This document shows, piece by piece, positions 50,084 through 58,507 of a stretch of 64,000 nt of DNA (positions are counted from its first letter, which is position 1; every line of letters begins with the position of its first letter). The translations under genes and the position numbers were made by a program. This DNA is from Nocardioides pinisoli. GTDB lineage: Bacteria > Actinomycetota > Actinomycetes > Propionibacteriales > Nocardioidaceae. Below the pieces are notes generated by a model, which saw only the letters and a list, made by a program, of their open reading frames with translations, searched no databases and was not told the origin of the DNA. Where the stretch lies: the NCBI RefSeq assembly GCF_024199985.1, contig NZ_JANARS010000012.1:36055-100054 (forward strand), read 5' to 3'.

Positions 50084-50218
50084 GGGGACTGCCTTTCGTT
50101 GCGGTGGTGAAGACGTACGTCGTGGCACAACCACCGTCGCGGGCCGCCTATGCCGCGGACAAGGCTGCTGAGGGGGAGGTCACAGGCCGCGCTGGCGCCG
50201 CGCGGCACACTGGGCGGC

Positions 50219-50587
50219 ATGCCCCCGGAGCCGAAGACCTGCCAGTCGTGCGGGCGCACCATCGAGTGGCGCAAGAAGTGGGAGCGTGACTGGGAGCAGG
50301 TGCGCTACTGCTCGACCGCGTGCCGCAGGCGCGGCGTCTCCGACGTCGACCGGCGGCTGGAGGAGTCGATCCTCGACCTGCTGGCCCAGCGGGCTCGTAC
50401 GTCGACGATCTGCCCGTCCGACGCGGCCCGGGCCGTCGGCGACGACGACTCGTGGCGCGAGCTGATGGAGCCGGCCCGACGGGCGGCCCGCCGGCTGGTG
50501 GACCGCGGCGAGGTCGAGATCACCCAGGGCGGTCACGTCGTCGACCCGTCGACCGCGAAGGGACCGATCCGGATCCGGCGCCGGTGA
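50219..50587 (+). CDS. DUF2256 and DUF3253 domain protein
   Basis: 122 residues. The N-terminal DUF2256 zinc finger is CQSCGRTIEWRKKWERDWEQVRYCSTACRRRG (four Cys). The DUF3253 winged-helix-like part has TICPSDAARAVGDDDSWRELMEPARRAARRLVDRGEVEITQGGHVVDPSTAKGPIRIRR. The fusion is common in actinobacteria and proteobacteria and may bind nucleic acid, but no function is known. It sits alone between two genes of the opposite strand. Confidence 0.9.
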   Translation: MPPEPKTCQSCGRTIEWRKKWERDWEQVRYCSTACRRRGVSDVDRRLEESILDLLAQRARTSTICPSDAARAVGDDDSWRELMEPARRAARRLVDRGEVEITQGGHVVDPSTAKGPIRIRRR

Positions 50588-50612
50588 CGGGGCGCCCAAC
50601 GCTCCCGGCCGC

Positions 50613-51242
50613 TCAGAAGGAGTAGCCGAAGCGGTCGAGGTCGTCGGCGTGCGCGGTCGCGACCAGGCGGCGGCTCGCAACCGAGTAGGAGCGCCAGTAG
50701 GCGCGCTCGCGGTCGGTGACGTTGGTGGCCGGCACGGTCAGGTCGAGGCCGAGGAGCTCGCGGGTGTCGGGCTCGAGGTGCTCCATGCGCAGCACGACGT
50801 CCGCCTCGGACACGTGACCGCGGTTGATGCGCAGCGGCTGTGCGGGGTCGCCGACTGCCCGGGCGATCCACTCGTCGAAGTCGAGCGTCACCGCGTCGAC
50901 GATGCGGTCGACGGCGCCCGGCACGTGGTGGACCCAGGACTCGGGCCGCCGCAGCTCGTGCACCCAGCGCGTGCGCGTCCGGGTGTACTCCGCGACGTAG
51001 AAGTCGAAGGGATTGCGGGTCGTGGTCACGACGCGCATCCCGTGGGCGGGGTCGACCACCCCGGCGTCGACGAGCTGCCGCACGGTCGCGTGCTTCGCGT
51101 CCACCCCCACCTGCCGGGCTCGCTGCGGCTCGACCACCTCGGTCGCGCCCCGCTGGGCGACCAGCGCCTCGCGGAGGGCCGTGCTGCCGGTGCCGGGGGC
51201 CGCGGTGACGAGGAGTCCGGCGTCGTGGTCGAGCAGCGCCAT
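50613..51242 (-). CDS. Sulfotransferase-like P-loop protein
   Basis: 209 residues. TAAPGTGSTALREALVAQ near the N terminus resembles the 5'-phosphosulfate-binding loop, and VVTTTRNPFDFYVAEYTRTRTRW the 3'-phosphate-binding Arg/Ser segment of sulfotransferases. The final part (TDRERAYWRSYSVASRRLVATAHADDLDRFGYSF) is the usual C-terminal helix end for bacterial sulfotransferase-family proteins. The acceptor is unknown. It converges on the DUF2256 gene, 25 bases apart. Confidence 0.75.
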   Translation of the reverse strand: MALLDHDAGLLVTAAPGTGSTALREALVAQRGATEVVEPQRARQVGVDAKHATVRQLVDAGVVDPAHGMRVVTTTRNPFDFYVAEYTRTRTRWVHELRRPESWVHHVPGAVDRIVDAVTLDFDEWIARAVGDPAQPLRINRGHVSEADVVLRMEHLEPDTRELLGLDLTVPATNVTDRERAYWRSYSVASRRLVATAHADDLDRFGYSF

Positions 51243-51301
51243 CAGCGGCGGCCGTGACAGGGAGAGCCTGGGTGCATGCAGGTATTGCAGCAGACGCCCG
51301 G

Positions 51302-51595
51302 TCAGTCGCCGAAGAGGTGGTCCTCGGCCTCGACGGACGTCACCTCGAGCCGCAGCGCCATCACCTTCTCCGACGGCAGCCCCAGGCGGGCGAGGATGAC
51401 CTGCACCTGGGGCAGCACCCAGCTGTAGGACTCCACCGCCACCCGGCCGGCCTCGCTCTGCACGCGGATCCAGACCACCGGGTCGCCCGCGCGGTCGGGG
51501 AGCCAGTGCGCGCCGATCACCCCGGCGGGGGCGAGCGACGTGACGACCGGCAGCATGGCCGCGTCGGCGGCGCGCCGCAGCTGGTCGTCGGTCAC
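51302..51595 (-). CDS. Small protein of unknown function
   Basis: 97 residues of mixed alpha/beta character: LRRAADAAMLPVVTSLAPAGVIGAHWLP, VVWIRVQSEAGRVAVESYSWVLPQVQVILARLGLPSEKVMALRLEVTSVEAEDHLFGD. The GTG at 51595 has TAGCGT six bases upstream, which supports it being a real, leaderless gene. No family recognised. Confidence 0.7.
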   Translation of the reverse strand: MTDDQLRRAADAAMLPVVTSLAPAGVIGAHWLPDRAGDPVVWIRVQSEAGRVAVESYSWVLPQVQVILARLGLPSEKVMALRLEVTSVEAEDHLFGD

Positions 51596-51601
51596 GCGTC
51601 C

Positions 51602-51607
51602 ACGCTA
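51602..51607 (-). promoter_or_regulatory. -10 box (leaderless type) of the small unknown gene
   Basis: Reads TAGCGT on the minus strand, six bases before the GTG at 51595. It is back to back with the clpP upstream region. Confidence 0.5.
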
Positions 51608-51643
51608 GACCTGCGGTCGCCTCCGTCGCTCCGCTGCCGGCGG

Positions 51644-51660
51644 ATCCGCTCGCGGCAGAA
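51644..51660 (+). promoter_or_regulatory. PopR-box-like palindrome upstream of the clpP pair
   Basis: ATCCGCT-CGC-GGCAGAA. The right half matches exactly the half-site GGCAGAA that I recall for the Streptomyces PopR box (TTCTGCC-N3-GGCAGAA); the left half matches at four of seven. It ends 40 bases before the ATG at 51701. A second dyad, CCGC-N5-GCGG, lies just upstream at 51631-51643. Confidence 0.4.
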
Positions 51661-51700
51661 CGCCCTGTGGTCGCGCGCCCGGCCGGGTCACGCTGGCGTC

Positions 51701-52315
51701 ATGACCACCCACACCACCTCCGAACGCATCGAGGACGAGCTCGTCCGACGGCTCATGCACCAGCGGATCATCGTCCTGGGCGAGGAGCTCGGCGAGCGCA
51801 ACGGCAACCGGCTCATGCACCAGCTCCTGCTGCTGTCCGCCGAGGACCCCCGCTCCGACATCAGCCTCTGGATCAACTCGCCGGGCGGCTCCGTGTCGTC
51901 GATGCTCGCGATCCACGACGTCATGCGGCTCGTCCCCAACGACGTCAGCACCCTCGCCATGGGCATGGCGGCGAGCGCCGGGCAGTTCCTGCTGTCCGCG
52001 GGCACGCCCGGCAAGAGGTACGCCCTCCCGCACGCGCGCGTCCTGCTGCACCAGGGCTCCGCCGGCATCGGCGGCACGGCCGTCGACATCGAGATCCAGG
52101 CCGACGACCTGCGCCACACCCGCGACACCGTCCTCGGCCTGATCGCCGAGCACACCGGCCAGGACCGCGAGACCGTCGAGCGCGACTCCCGGCGCGACCG
52201 GTGGTTCAGCGCCGACGACGCGCTGGCCTACGGCTTCGTCGACCAGGTGATCAGCTCGGTCGACCACGTGACGCCCGCGCACACGCGGACCATGGGCCTG
52301 GCGGGTGCGCGATGA
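51701..52315 (+). CDS. clpP: ATP-dependent Clp protease proteolytic subunit (catalytically complete)
   Basis: 204 residues. ClpP forms two-ring barrels that degrade proteins fed by Clp ATPases. The catalytic triad is intact: Ser92 in MGMAASAGQFLL, His117 in VLLHQGS and Asp in SRRDRWFSADDA. INSPGGSVSSMLAIHDVM is the conserved oligomerisation region. It overlaps the next gene by four bases, forming a pair resembling the clpP3-clpP4 operon of Streptomyces rather than the house-keeping clpP1-clpP2. No clpX follows. Confidence 0.95.
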   Translation: MTTHTTSERIEDELVRRLMHQRIIVLGEELGERNGNRLMHQLLLLSAEDPRSDISLWINSPGGSVSSMLAIHDVMRLVPNDVSTLAMGMAASAGQFLLSAGTPGKRYALPHARVLLHQGSAGIGGTAVDIEIQADDLRHTRDTVLGLIAEHTGQDRETVERDSRRDRWFSADDALAYGFVDQVISSVDHVTPAHTRTMGLAGAR

Positions 52316-52929
52316 GCACCTACGAGATGAGCAGCTACACGATCCCGTACGTCGTCCAGCAGACGCCGCGGGGCGAGCGGACGCTCGACCTCTACTCGCG
52401 GCTGCTGTCCGAGCGGATCGTCTACCTCGGCACCGAGATCGACGACGGCGTCGCCAACGCGGTCATCGCCCAGATGCTGCACCTGGCCTCGGAGAACCCC
52501 GAGCTCCCGATCAGCCTCTACCTCAACTCGCCCGGCGGCTCCATCACGGCGATGCTGGCGGTCTACGACGCGATGCAGTTCGTGAAGCCGCCGATCGAGA
52601 CCGTGTGCGTCGGCCAGGCCGCGTGGACCGCGGCGGTCCTGCTCGCCGGGGGAGCGCCCGGCCGGCGCGCGATCCTGCCGCACGGACGGGTCGTGCTGCA
52701 CCAGCCCGCGACGCAGGGCCGGGGCACCATCCCCGACCTGATCCTCGAGGCCGACGAGGTGGCTCGCGTGCGCCTGCTGCTCGAGGAGGTGCTGGCCCAG
52801 CACACCGGGCGCACCCCCGAGCAGATCCGGCAGGACACCGACCGCACGCTCGTGCTGCCGGGGGAGGCGGCGGTGGACTACGGGCTCGTGGACACCGTCC
52901 TGCGCGAGCAGGGGCCTGCTCTGGCCTGA
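52312..52929 (+). CDS. clpP: ClpP-like subunit lacking the catalytic serine
   Basis: 205 residues, clearly ClpP: YLNSPGGSITAMLAVYDAMQFV, ILPHGRVVLHQPATQGRG, VLPGEAAVDYGLVDTVL. His130 and the TDR Asp are in place, but the segment that should be GQAASA reads GQAAWTAAVLL, so Trp105 replaces the nucleophilic Ser. The subunit should be unable to cut peptides and probably acts as a structural or regulatory ring with the upstream active subunit. Start overlaps by ATGA, so both are made together. In mixed-ring ClpP enzymes such subunits can be essential for assembly. Confidence 0.93.
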   Translation: MSTYEMSSYTIPYVVQQTPRGERTLDLYSRLLSERIVYLGTEIDDGVANAVIAQMLHLASENPELPISLYLNSPGGSITAMLAVYDAMQFVKPPIETVCVGQAAWTAAVLLAGGAPGRRAILPHGRVVLHQPATQGRGTIPDLILEADEVARVRLLLEEVLAQHTGRTPEQIRQDTDRTLVLPGEAAVDYGLVDTVLREQGPALA

Positions 52930-52942
52930 GACCGGCGAGCGG

Positions 52943-53239
52943 TCAGGCGGCCAGGGCGAGGGCGTCCGGCCGCCCGACCCGCACCGCGAGGCGGCGCACG
53001 CTCAGGTCGAGGGCCCCGGCGATGGCGTGGAGCATCTCCGACGACGGGTCCTTCAGGCCGCGCTCGACCTCGGAGAGGTACTGCACCGAGACGCCGGCAC
53101 GCTCGGCCACGTCCACGAGGCGCTCGCCGCGGTGGCGGCGCTCGCGGTGCAGCTCGCGGCCGACCAGCTCGCGCCACAGGGGCTCGGGCTCGCGCGCGCC
53201 GTCGCCGTCGGGGTCGGGGAACCGCAGGATCTCGCCCAT
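52943..53239 (-). CDS. XRE-family regulator, PopR/ClgR-like
   Basis: 98 residues. The HTH region is LWRELVGRELHRERRHRGERLVDVAERAGVSVQYLSEVERGLKDPSSEMLHAIAGALDLSV, very like the ClgR/PopR activators of clp genes in actinobacteria. The protein ends DALALAA; the final Leu-Ala-Ala resembles the ssrA degron, and PopR is reported to be degraded by ClpP through its two C-terminal alanines. It converges on the clpP pair, 13 bases apart. The ATG has TAGGTT six bases upstream. A loop in which the protease degrades its own activator is the likely role. Confidence 0.85.
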   Translation of the reverse strand: MGEILRFPDPDGDGAREPEPLWRELVGRELHRERRHRGERLVDVAERAGVSVQYLSEVERGLKDPSSEMLHAIAGALDLSVRRLAVRVGRPDALALAA

Positions 53240-53245
53240 GGGCCG

Positions 53246-53251
53246 AACCTA
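53246..53251 (-). promoter_or_regulatory. -10 box (leaderless type) of the PopR/ClgR-like gene
   Basis: Reads TAGGTT on the minus strand, six bases before the ATG at 53239. Confidence 0.5.
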
Positions 53252-53310
53252 GCCCCGCTCGCGCCCGAGCGCGGAGCGATTCCGCTCAGGGCGGAACGGC
53301 CGCGGGGACC

Positions 53311-54768
53311 TCAGGTGCCGCAGAACGTCGTGTAGGACCCGAACGAGTCGGGCGCGGGCTCGGCGTAGCGCTCCAGCCCGGCGCGCTCGTCGAAGGGCGC
53401 CGACACGGCCTCGAGCAGCCGGTCCAGCGGCGCGAGGTCGCCGGCCGTGGCGGCGTCGAGCGCCTCCTCGACGAGGTGGTTGCGGGGCACGTAGACCGGG
53501 TTGGTGCGGTCCATCGCGTCGGCGTCGGGGCCGAGCCGGAGCCAGCGGGCGGTCCAGGCGTCGAACCCGGCGAGGTCGAGGAACATCCCGCGGGCGGCCT
53601 CGGCGTCGCCGCGAGCGGCCGCGCCCAGGCTGCGGAAGAACGACGTGTGGTCGACGTGGTCGGCCTGGACGAGGGCGACCAGGTCGGTGACGAGGGTCGA
53701 CGCCTCGGCGCGGTCGACGCCGTCGGGCAGGCCCAGCTTGGTGCGCATGCCCGCCGACCAGGCGGCGGAGTAGAGGTCGCGGAACGTGCCGAGCGACTCG
53801 ACGGCGACGGCCACGGCCGCGTCCTGCTCGTCGGCCAGGAGCGGCAGCAGCGCCTCGGCGAGGCGGGCGAGGTTCCACTCCGCGACCACGGGCTGGTTGC
53901 CGTAGGCGTAGCGCCCGCCGGTGTCGATCGAGCTGTAGACCGTGGTGGGGTCGAAGGCGTCCATGAACGCGCACGGCCCGTAGTCGATGGTCTCGCCGGA
54001 GATGGTCATGTTGTCGGTGTTCATCACGCCGTGGACGAAGCCGACGTGCATCCACTGCGCGACCAGCGCCGCCTGGGCGGCGACGACGGCCTCGAAGAGC
54101 GCGAGGTGGGGGTGCGGCGCGTCTGCCGCAGCCGGGTGGTGGCGGGCGATCGCGTGGTCGGCGAGGCGTCGGAGCAGGTCGACGTCGTCGGTGGCGCGGG
54201 CGTACTGGAAGGTGCCGACGCGCAGGTGGCTGCTGGCCACGCGTGCCAGCACGGCTCCGGGCAGCACGGTCTCGCGCTGCACCGGGCGGCCGGTCGCGAC
54301 GACGGCGAGGCTGCGGGTGGTGGGGACGCCGAGGGCGTGCATCGCCTCGCTGACGACGTGCTCGCGCAGCATCGGGCCGACGGCTGCGAGGCCGTCGCCG
54401 CCGCGGGAGAACGGCGTCCGGCCCGAGCCCTTGAGGTGCAGGTCGCGCAGGCGCCCGGAGGCGTCGACGAGCTCACCCATCAGCAGCGCACGTCCGTCGC
54501 CGAGCCGCGGCGAGTAGCCGCCGAACTGGTGGCCGGCGTAGGCCTGGGCGACCGGGGTCGCGCCGTCGGGGACGAGGGTGCCGGTGAGCAGCCCGATGCC
54601 GTCGCCGCGCAGCCAGCCGGGGTCGAGGCCGAGCTCGGCGGCCAGCGGCTCGTTGAGGGCGAGCACCCGGGGGTCGGGGGTGTCGGCGGCCTGCCACGGC
54701 AGGGCGAGCTCCGGGAGCTCGCGGGCGAAGCGGCCGTCGAGGACGAGGGTGGCGGGGGCCGAGGTCAC
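53311..54768 (-). CDS. selO: Protein adenylyltransferase SelO (YdiU/UPF0061 family)
   Basis: 485 residues of the SelO pseudokinase family, which transfers AMP to Ser, Thr or Tyr of proteins during oxidative stress. Motifs: AYAGHQFGGYSPRLGDGRALLMGE, DLHLKGSGRTPFSRGGDGLAAVGPMLREHVVSEAMHALGVPTTRSLAVV, HGVMNTDNMTISGETIDYGPCAFMD. The C-terminal redox site reads FCGT, with Cys in place of the selenocysteine seen in some species. The GTG start has TATCGT seven bases upstream. Confidence 0.95.
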   Translation of the reverse strand: MTSAPATLVLDGRFARELPELALPWQAADTPDPRVLALNEPLAAELGLDPGWLRGDGIGLLTGTLVPDGATPVAQAYAGHQFGGYSPRLGDGRALLMGELVDASGRLRDLHLKGSGRTPFSRGGDGLAAVGPMLREHVVSEAMHALGVPTTRSLAVVATGRPVQRETVLPGAVLARVASSHLRVGTFQYARATDDVDLLRRLADHAIARHHPAAADAPHPHLALFEAVVAAQAALVAQWMHVGFVHGVMNTDNMTISGETIDYGPCAFMDAFDPTTVYSSIDTGGRYAYGNQPVVAEWNLARLAEALLPLLADEQDAAVAVAVESLGTFRDLYSAAWSAGMRTKLGLPDGVDRAEASTLVTDLVALVQADHVDHTSFFRSLGAAARGDAEAARGMFLDLAGFDAWTARWLRLGPDADAMDRTNPVYVPRNHLVEEALDAATAGDLAPLDRLLEAVSAPFDERAGLERYAEPAPDSFGSYTTFCGT

Positions 54769-54807
54769 TCCCTCGACGATACGCGCCGGGCGGGGACGAC
54801 CGGCCGG

Positions 54808-56373
54808 TCAGCCGCCGCCGGCGGGCAGCGCCTCGAGCATGATGTCGGGGTTGTCGCGGGCGGTGACCTGGGCGCGCCACTGGTCCACGAAGAGGGCCAG
54901 GCGGGTGCCGTCGCGGCGCTCGAGCACCTCGACGCCGCGCTTGCCGGCGAGGGCGGCCGCGCCGGCGGCGTCGGTGCGCCGGGCGACCTGGTAGTCGAGC
55001 CGGGAGAACCGGATGGGCGCGTTGAACTCGTTGGTCATGCGGTCCTCGACGACCTCGAACTGCATCGGGCCCACGGCGGCCAGCACCGGGTTCTGGTCGC
55101 CGCGCAGGTCGGAGCGCAGCACCTGCACCACGCCCTCCTGGTCGAGCTGCTCGATCCCGCGGCGGAACTGCTTGTAGCGGCCGATGTCGCCGGCGCTGGC
55201 CGTCACGAAGTGCTCGGGCGCGAAGCTCGGGACGGGCGGGTACTCGATCGGGTCGCCGACGTAGACCGTGTCGCCCACCCGCAGGGCCTGGGCGTTGACG
55301 AACCCGATGATGTCGCCGGGCTCGGCGCTGTCCACCGCGGCGGTGTCGCGGCCGAAGACCGACTGCGCGAACTTGGTGGCGAAGGGGCGGCGGCTGGCGG
55401 CGTGGGTGACGACCATGCCGCGCTCGAAGGTGCCCGACACGACGCGGGCGTAGGCGAGCCGGTCGCGGTGGGCGTTGTTCATCCCCGACTGCACCTTGAA
55501 GACGAAGGCGCTGAACTCGTCGGACACCTCGCGCACCGAACCGTCGACGCCCTCGGTCGCGCTCGGGTCCGGCGCGATGTCGAGCAGGAGGTCGAGCAGC
55601 TGGGCGACGCCGAAGTTCTGCAGGGCCGAGGCGAACATGACGGGGGTGGTCTGCCCGGCCAGGAAGCGGTCCTGGTCGTGGTCGGCCTCGTCGAGCTCGA
55701 GCAGCTCGTGCTCCTCGACCGCGGTGGCCCAGGCCAGGGCGTCGGCCTCCTCGACCTCGTCGGCGGCCATCCGTCGCTCGGGCGCGCGGGTGGCGCCACC
55801 GGCGGTGCGGGTGTACTTCACGAACTCGCCGGTGCGCCGGTCGAGCACCCCGCGGAAGTCGCCGGCCTCGCCCACGGGCCAGGTGAGCGGGGTCGGCCGG
55901 AGCCGGATCTTGTCCTGGATGAGGTCCATCAGCTCGAGCGCCGACAGGCCGGGACGGTCCCACTTGTTGATGACCGTCATCACCGGGATGCCGCGCAGGG
56001 CGCAGACCTTGAAGAGCTTGAGGGTCTGCGGCTCCAGCCCCTTGCCGGCGTCGACCAGCATCACCGCTGAGTCGACGGCCGAGAGCACGCGGTAGGTGTC
56101 CTCGGAGAAGTCGCTGTGGCCGGGGGTGTCGACCAGGTTGATCACGTGGTCGCGGTAGACGAACTGCAGCGCGGCCGAGGTGATCGAGATGCCACGGGCC
56201 TTCTCCATGGCCATCCAGTCCGACACGGTGGCGCGACGGTCACCCTTGCCGTGCACGGCCCCGGCCTCGGTGATGACGCGCGCGTGCAGGGCGAGGGCCT
56301 CGGTGAGGGTGGACTTGCCGGCGTCGGGGTGGCTGATGACGGCGAAGGTACGGCGTGGGCGGGTGTCGGGCAC
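54808..56373 (-). CDS. prfC: Peptide chain release factor 3
   Basis: 521-residue translational GTPase that recycles release factors 1 and 2 from the ribosome. GTPase motifs: G1 SHPDAGKST (14-22), switch region RGISITSAALQF, G3 DTPGHSDFSEDTYR and G4 NKWDRPG. The C-terminal FEVVEDRMTNEFNAPIRFSRLDYQVAR and ALFVDQWRAQVTARDNPDIMLEALP are specific to RF3. The GTG start has TAGATT six bases before it. RF3 is not universal in actinobacteria. Confidence 0.97.
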   Translation of the reverse strand: MPDTRPRRTFAVISHPDAGKSTLTEALALHARVITEAGAVHGKGDRRATVSDWMAMEKARGISITSAALQFVYRDHVINLVDTPGHSDFSEDTYRVLSAVDSAVMLVDAGKGLEPQTLKLFKVCALRGIPVMTVINKWDRPGLSALELMDLIQDKIRLRPTPLTWPVGEAGDFRGVLDRRTGEFVKYTRTAGGATRAPERRMAADEVEEADALAWATAVEEHELLELDEADHDQDRFLAGQTTPVMFASALQNFGVAQLLDLLLDIAPDPSATEGVDGSVREVSDEFSAFVFKVQSGMNNAHRDRLAYARVVSGTFERGMVVTHAASRRPFATKFAQSVFGRDTAAVDSAEPGDIIGFVNAQALRVGDTVYVGDPIEYPPVPSFAPEHFVTASAGDIGRYKQFRRGIEQLDQEGVVQVLRSDLRGDQNPVLAAVGPMQFEVVEDRMTNEFNAPIRFSRLDYQVARRTDAAGAAALAGKRGVEVLERRDGTRLALFVDQWRAQVTARDNPDIMLEALPAGGG

Positions 56374-56379
56374 CGCGTG

Positions 56380-56385
56380 AATCTA
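56380..56385 (-). promoter_or_regulatory. -10 box (leaderless type) of prfC
   Basis: Reads TAGATT on the minus strand, six bases before the GTG at 56373. Confidence 0.5.
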
Positions 56386-56441
56386 CCGGCCGGGGTGCCG
56401 CACGGTCGCTTCGTGGGCGCCCGGCCCCGGGGTGCGGTTGC

Positions 56442-57176
56442 TCACGCGCCGCCGAGCCCCACGACGACGCGTGCCAGCCGGACCAGGGGGACGCCGGCGC
56501 AGCGGGCGGCGTCCTCGAGCTGCGCCCGGGCCTCGGTCACCGTGACGTCACGCTGCGCGGCGATGATGCCGGTCGCGGTGTCGACCAGGGCCAGCTCCTC
56601 GAGCCGGGCCGGGGCCTCCGCGGCCGCGCGGCGCGTCGAGAAGGAGAGGTCGGCGTTGGTCACCGCGCCCGGGGCCCAGGCCCCGAACACGTCCGCCAGC
56701 TCGCGGTGCCGGCCCTCGAAGGTGTCCGCGGTGCTGCCGTAGAGGTTGACCGTCGCGACGACGTCGCCGTCCCGAGCCACGACGGGCAGGGTCAGGGTGC
56801 TGTGCACGCCCGCGGCGGCGCTCGCCCGGGCGAAGTCCTGCCAGCGGGACTCGCTGAGCAGGCCGTCCGGCGACGTGGCGACGCCGTGGCCCAGGTCGAT
56901 GGCGTCGACGCACGGGCCGCTGGCGACGTACTGCACCGCGTCGAGGGTGGCGATCTCCTCGTCGGTCGCGACCAGGGTGAAGGTGACGTCGAGCCGGCGC
57001 AGGGCGACGCTCACCCCGACGAGCCCCGGGGCGACCTCCCGGGCGCGCTCGGCGGTCGCGAGCAGGCCCGTCGTCAGGGCGGTGTCGTCGATGTCGGTCT
57101 CGAGCTCGTCGAGCGCCTGCAGGGTCTCCGGAACGGGTTCCACATGAGGGTCGTACCCGACGCCGCACCGGGTCAT
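56442..57176 (-). CDS. GAF and ANTAR domain protein (RNA-binding antiterminator)
   Basis: 244 residues. A GAF sensor domain (about 35-170; VQYVASGPCVDAIDLGHGV, VHSTLTLPVVARDGDVVATVNLYGS) is followed by an ANTAR domain (about 180-240; LEELALVDTATGIIAAQRDVTVTEARAQLEDAARCAGVPLVRLARVVV). ANTAR proteins bind two-hairpin RNA motifs and prevent transcription termination. The ligand and target RNAs are unknown. The gene lies between prfC and the ROK regulator on the same strand with gaps of 68 and 28 bases. Confidence 0.9.
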   Translation of the reverse strand: MTRCGVGYDPHVEPVPETLQALDELETDIDDTALTTGLLATAERAREVAPGLVGVSVALRRLDVTFTLVATDEEIATLDAVQYVASGPCVDAIDLGHGVATSPDGLLSESRWQDFARASAAAGVHSTLTLPVVARDGDVVATVNLYGSTADTFEGRHRELADVFGAWAPGAVTNADLSFSTRRAAAEAPARLEELALVDTATGIIAAQRDVTVTEARAQLEDAARCAGVPLVRLARVVVGLGGA

Positions 57177-57204
57177 GCCCGCCCGACGGGGTCAGCGGGC
57201 CGGG

Positions 57205-58419
57205 TCAGCGGGCCAGGGCGGCGTCGACGGCGCGCGGGGAGAGCACCGAGTCGAGGGCGAGCCGCACGCAGCCGACCAGGCCGGCCCGGTCGCCGTACAC
57301 CGCGGGGACGACGAGCAGGTCCCGGCCGGCGAGCGCGGTGGTGGCGCTGAAGACGCCCTCGCGCAGCCCGGCGGAGAAGGTGTCGAAGGCGCCGGCCATG
57401 TCGCCGCCGACGACGACGGTGCGCGGGTTGAGCACGGTGACGGTCGCGGCGAGCGCCTCGCCGATGTGGCGTCCGGACGCGCGTACGACGGCACGTGCCC
57501 GCCCGTTGCCCCGCCCGGCGGCGGCGACGAGGTCGCGGACGTGGTGGACGTCCTCGCCGTCGGCGCGCAGCTGCTCGACCAGTGCCCAGCCGCTCGCCAC
57601 GGTCTCCAGGCACCCGTGCTCGCCGCAGCGGCAGCGGAGACCGGCGGCGGCCGGGACCTTCACGTGGCCGAGCTGCCCGGCGGCGTCGCGGTGCCCGCGG
57701 ACCAGCCGCCCGTCGGCGACGATCGCGAGGCCGATGCCGGTCGAGGCCTTGAGCACCAGCGCCTCGTCGTGCTCGCGCACGGTCGGCTCCGCGTCGGCCC
57801 GGGCCGACGGCATCTGCGACAGCGCCATGACGCGCATGTCGTTGTCGAGTGTGAGTGGCGCCGTGGTGATCTCGCGGAGGTAGGGGGCCAGGGGGACGCC
57901 GTCCCAGCCGGTCAGGGCGGGGGAGTCGACGCTCATCGCCCGCGCCGGGTCGACCGTGCCGGCCAGCGACATCCCCACGCCGCGGACGTCGTCGCCGCTC
58001 CTGCCGAGCTCGGCCAGCATCCGGTCGAGGTGGCTGACGACGAGCGGCATCAGGACGTCCGGTCCCTGGCCGGTCTCCTGCTCGAGGCTCACCGACGCGA
58101 GCTCGGTGCCGTCGAGGGAGCTCACCGAGAGCTGCGAGCGGCTGCGTCCGACGGCGACCCCGAGGACCAGCCCGGCGGCGGCGTTGAGGACGAGGGTGGT
58201 GGCCGGGCGGCCACCGGTGGCGGACTCCTCCTCGCCCTCCAGCACGAGCCCGGCGTCGGCGAGCGCGGTGAGGCGGGCGTTGACCGCCGTGCGGGACAGG
58301 CCCGTCGCGCGGCCGAGCTCGCCGCGGGTCGCGGCCTGGCCCGAGCGGATCAGCGCGAGCACCTCGCCGGCGGTCGCCGCCGGCAGGACCGGCGGGGGAG
58401 GCGGGGAGGTCTTCGGCAT
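57205..58419 (-). CDS. ROK family transcriptional repressor
   Basis: 404 residues. An N-terminal winged helix (about 18-75; AGEVLALIRSGQAATRGELGRATGLSRTAVNARLTALADAGLV) precedes a ROK sugar-kinase-like domain. The ROK zinc motif is GQLGHVKVPAAAGLRCRCGEHGCLETVASG. Such proteins bind sugars and control carbohydrate genes. Divergent placement 88 bases from zwf-edd-eda, with two palindromes between, points to repression of the Entner-Doudoroff operon. ATG 58419 was chosen, as the frame upstream reads through the promoter region. Confidence 0.93.
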   Translation of the reverse strand: MPKTSPPPPPVLPAATAGEVLALIRSGQAATRGELGRATGLSRTAVNARLTALADAGLVLEGEEESATGGRPATTLVLNAAAGLVLGVAVGRSRSQLSVSSLDGTELASVSLEQETGQGPDVLMPLVVSHLDRMLAELGRSGDDVRGVGMSLAGTVDPARAMSVDSPALTGWDGVPLAPYLREITTAPLTLDNDMRVMALSQMPSARADAEPTVREHDEALVLKASTGIGLAIVADGRLVRGHRDAAGQLGHVKVPAAAGLRCRCGEHGCLETVASGWALVEQLRADGEDVHHVRDLVAAAGRGNGRARAVVRASGRHIGEALAATVTVLNPRTVVVGGDMAGAFDTFSAGLREGVFSATTALAGRDLLVVPAVYGDRAGLVGCVRLALDSVLSPRAVDAALAR

Positions 58420-58458
58420 GGTGGGGCGATTGTGGCACCCCAAATATGTCTTGAAAAG

Positions 58459-58471
58459 ACGGAAGTTCCGT
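58459..58471. promoter_or_regulatory. Operator-like palindrome 1 between the ROK gene and zwf
   Basis: ACGGAA-G-TTCCGT, perfect 6-base arms around one base. Confidence 0.5.
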
Positions 58472-58480
58472 TGCATCGGG

Positions 58481-58494
58481 ACGGAAGCGTCCGT
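58481..58494. promoter_or_regulatory. Operator-like palindrome 2 between the ROK gene and zwf
   Basis: ACGGA-AGCG-TCCGT shares the ACGGA/TCCGT arms with palindrome 1, 22-23 bases centre to centre, and touches TACGGT (58494-58499), a likely -10 box eight bases before the zwf ATG. A bound repressor would block it. Confidence 0.5.
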
Positions 58495-58507
58495 ACGGTG
58501 GTGCGCC

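Noticed and set aside
53476..56070. About 860-codon plus-strand frame opposite selO and prfC
   Set aside because: Low-complexity shadow; the real genes on the other strand carry full family motifs.
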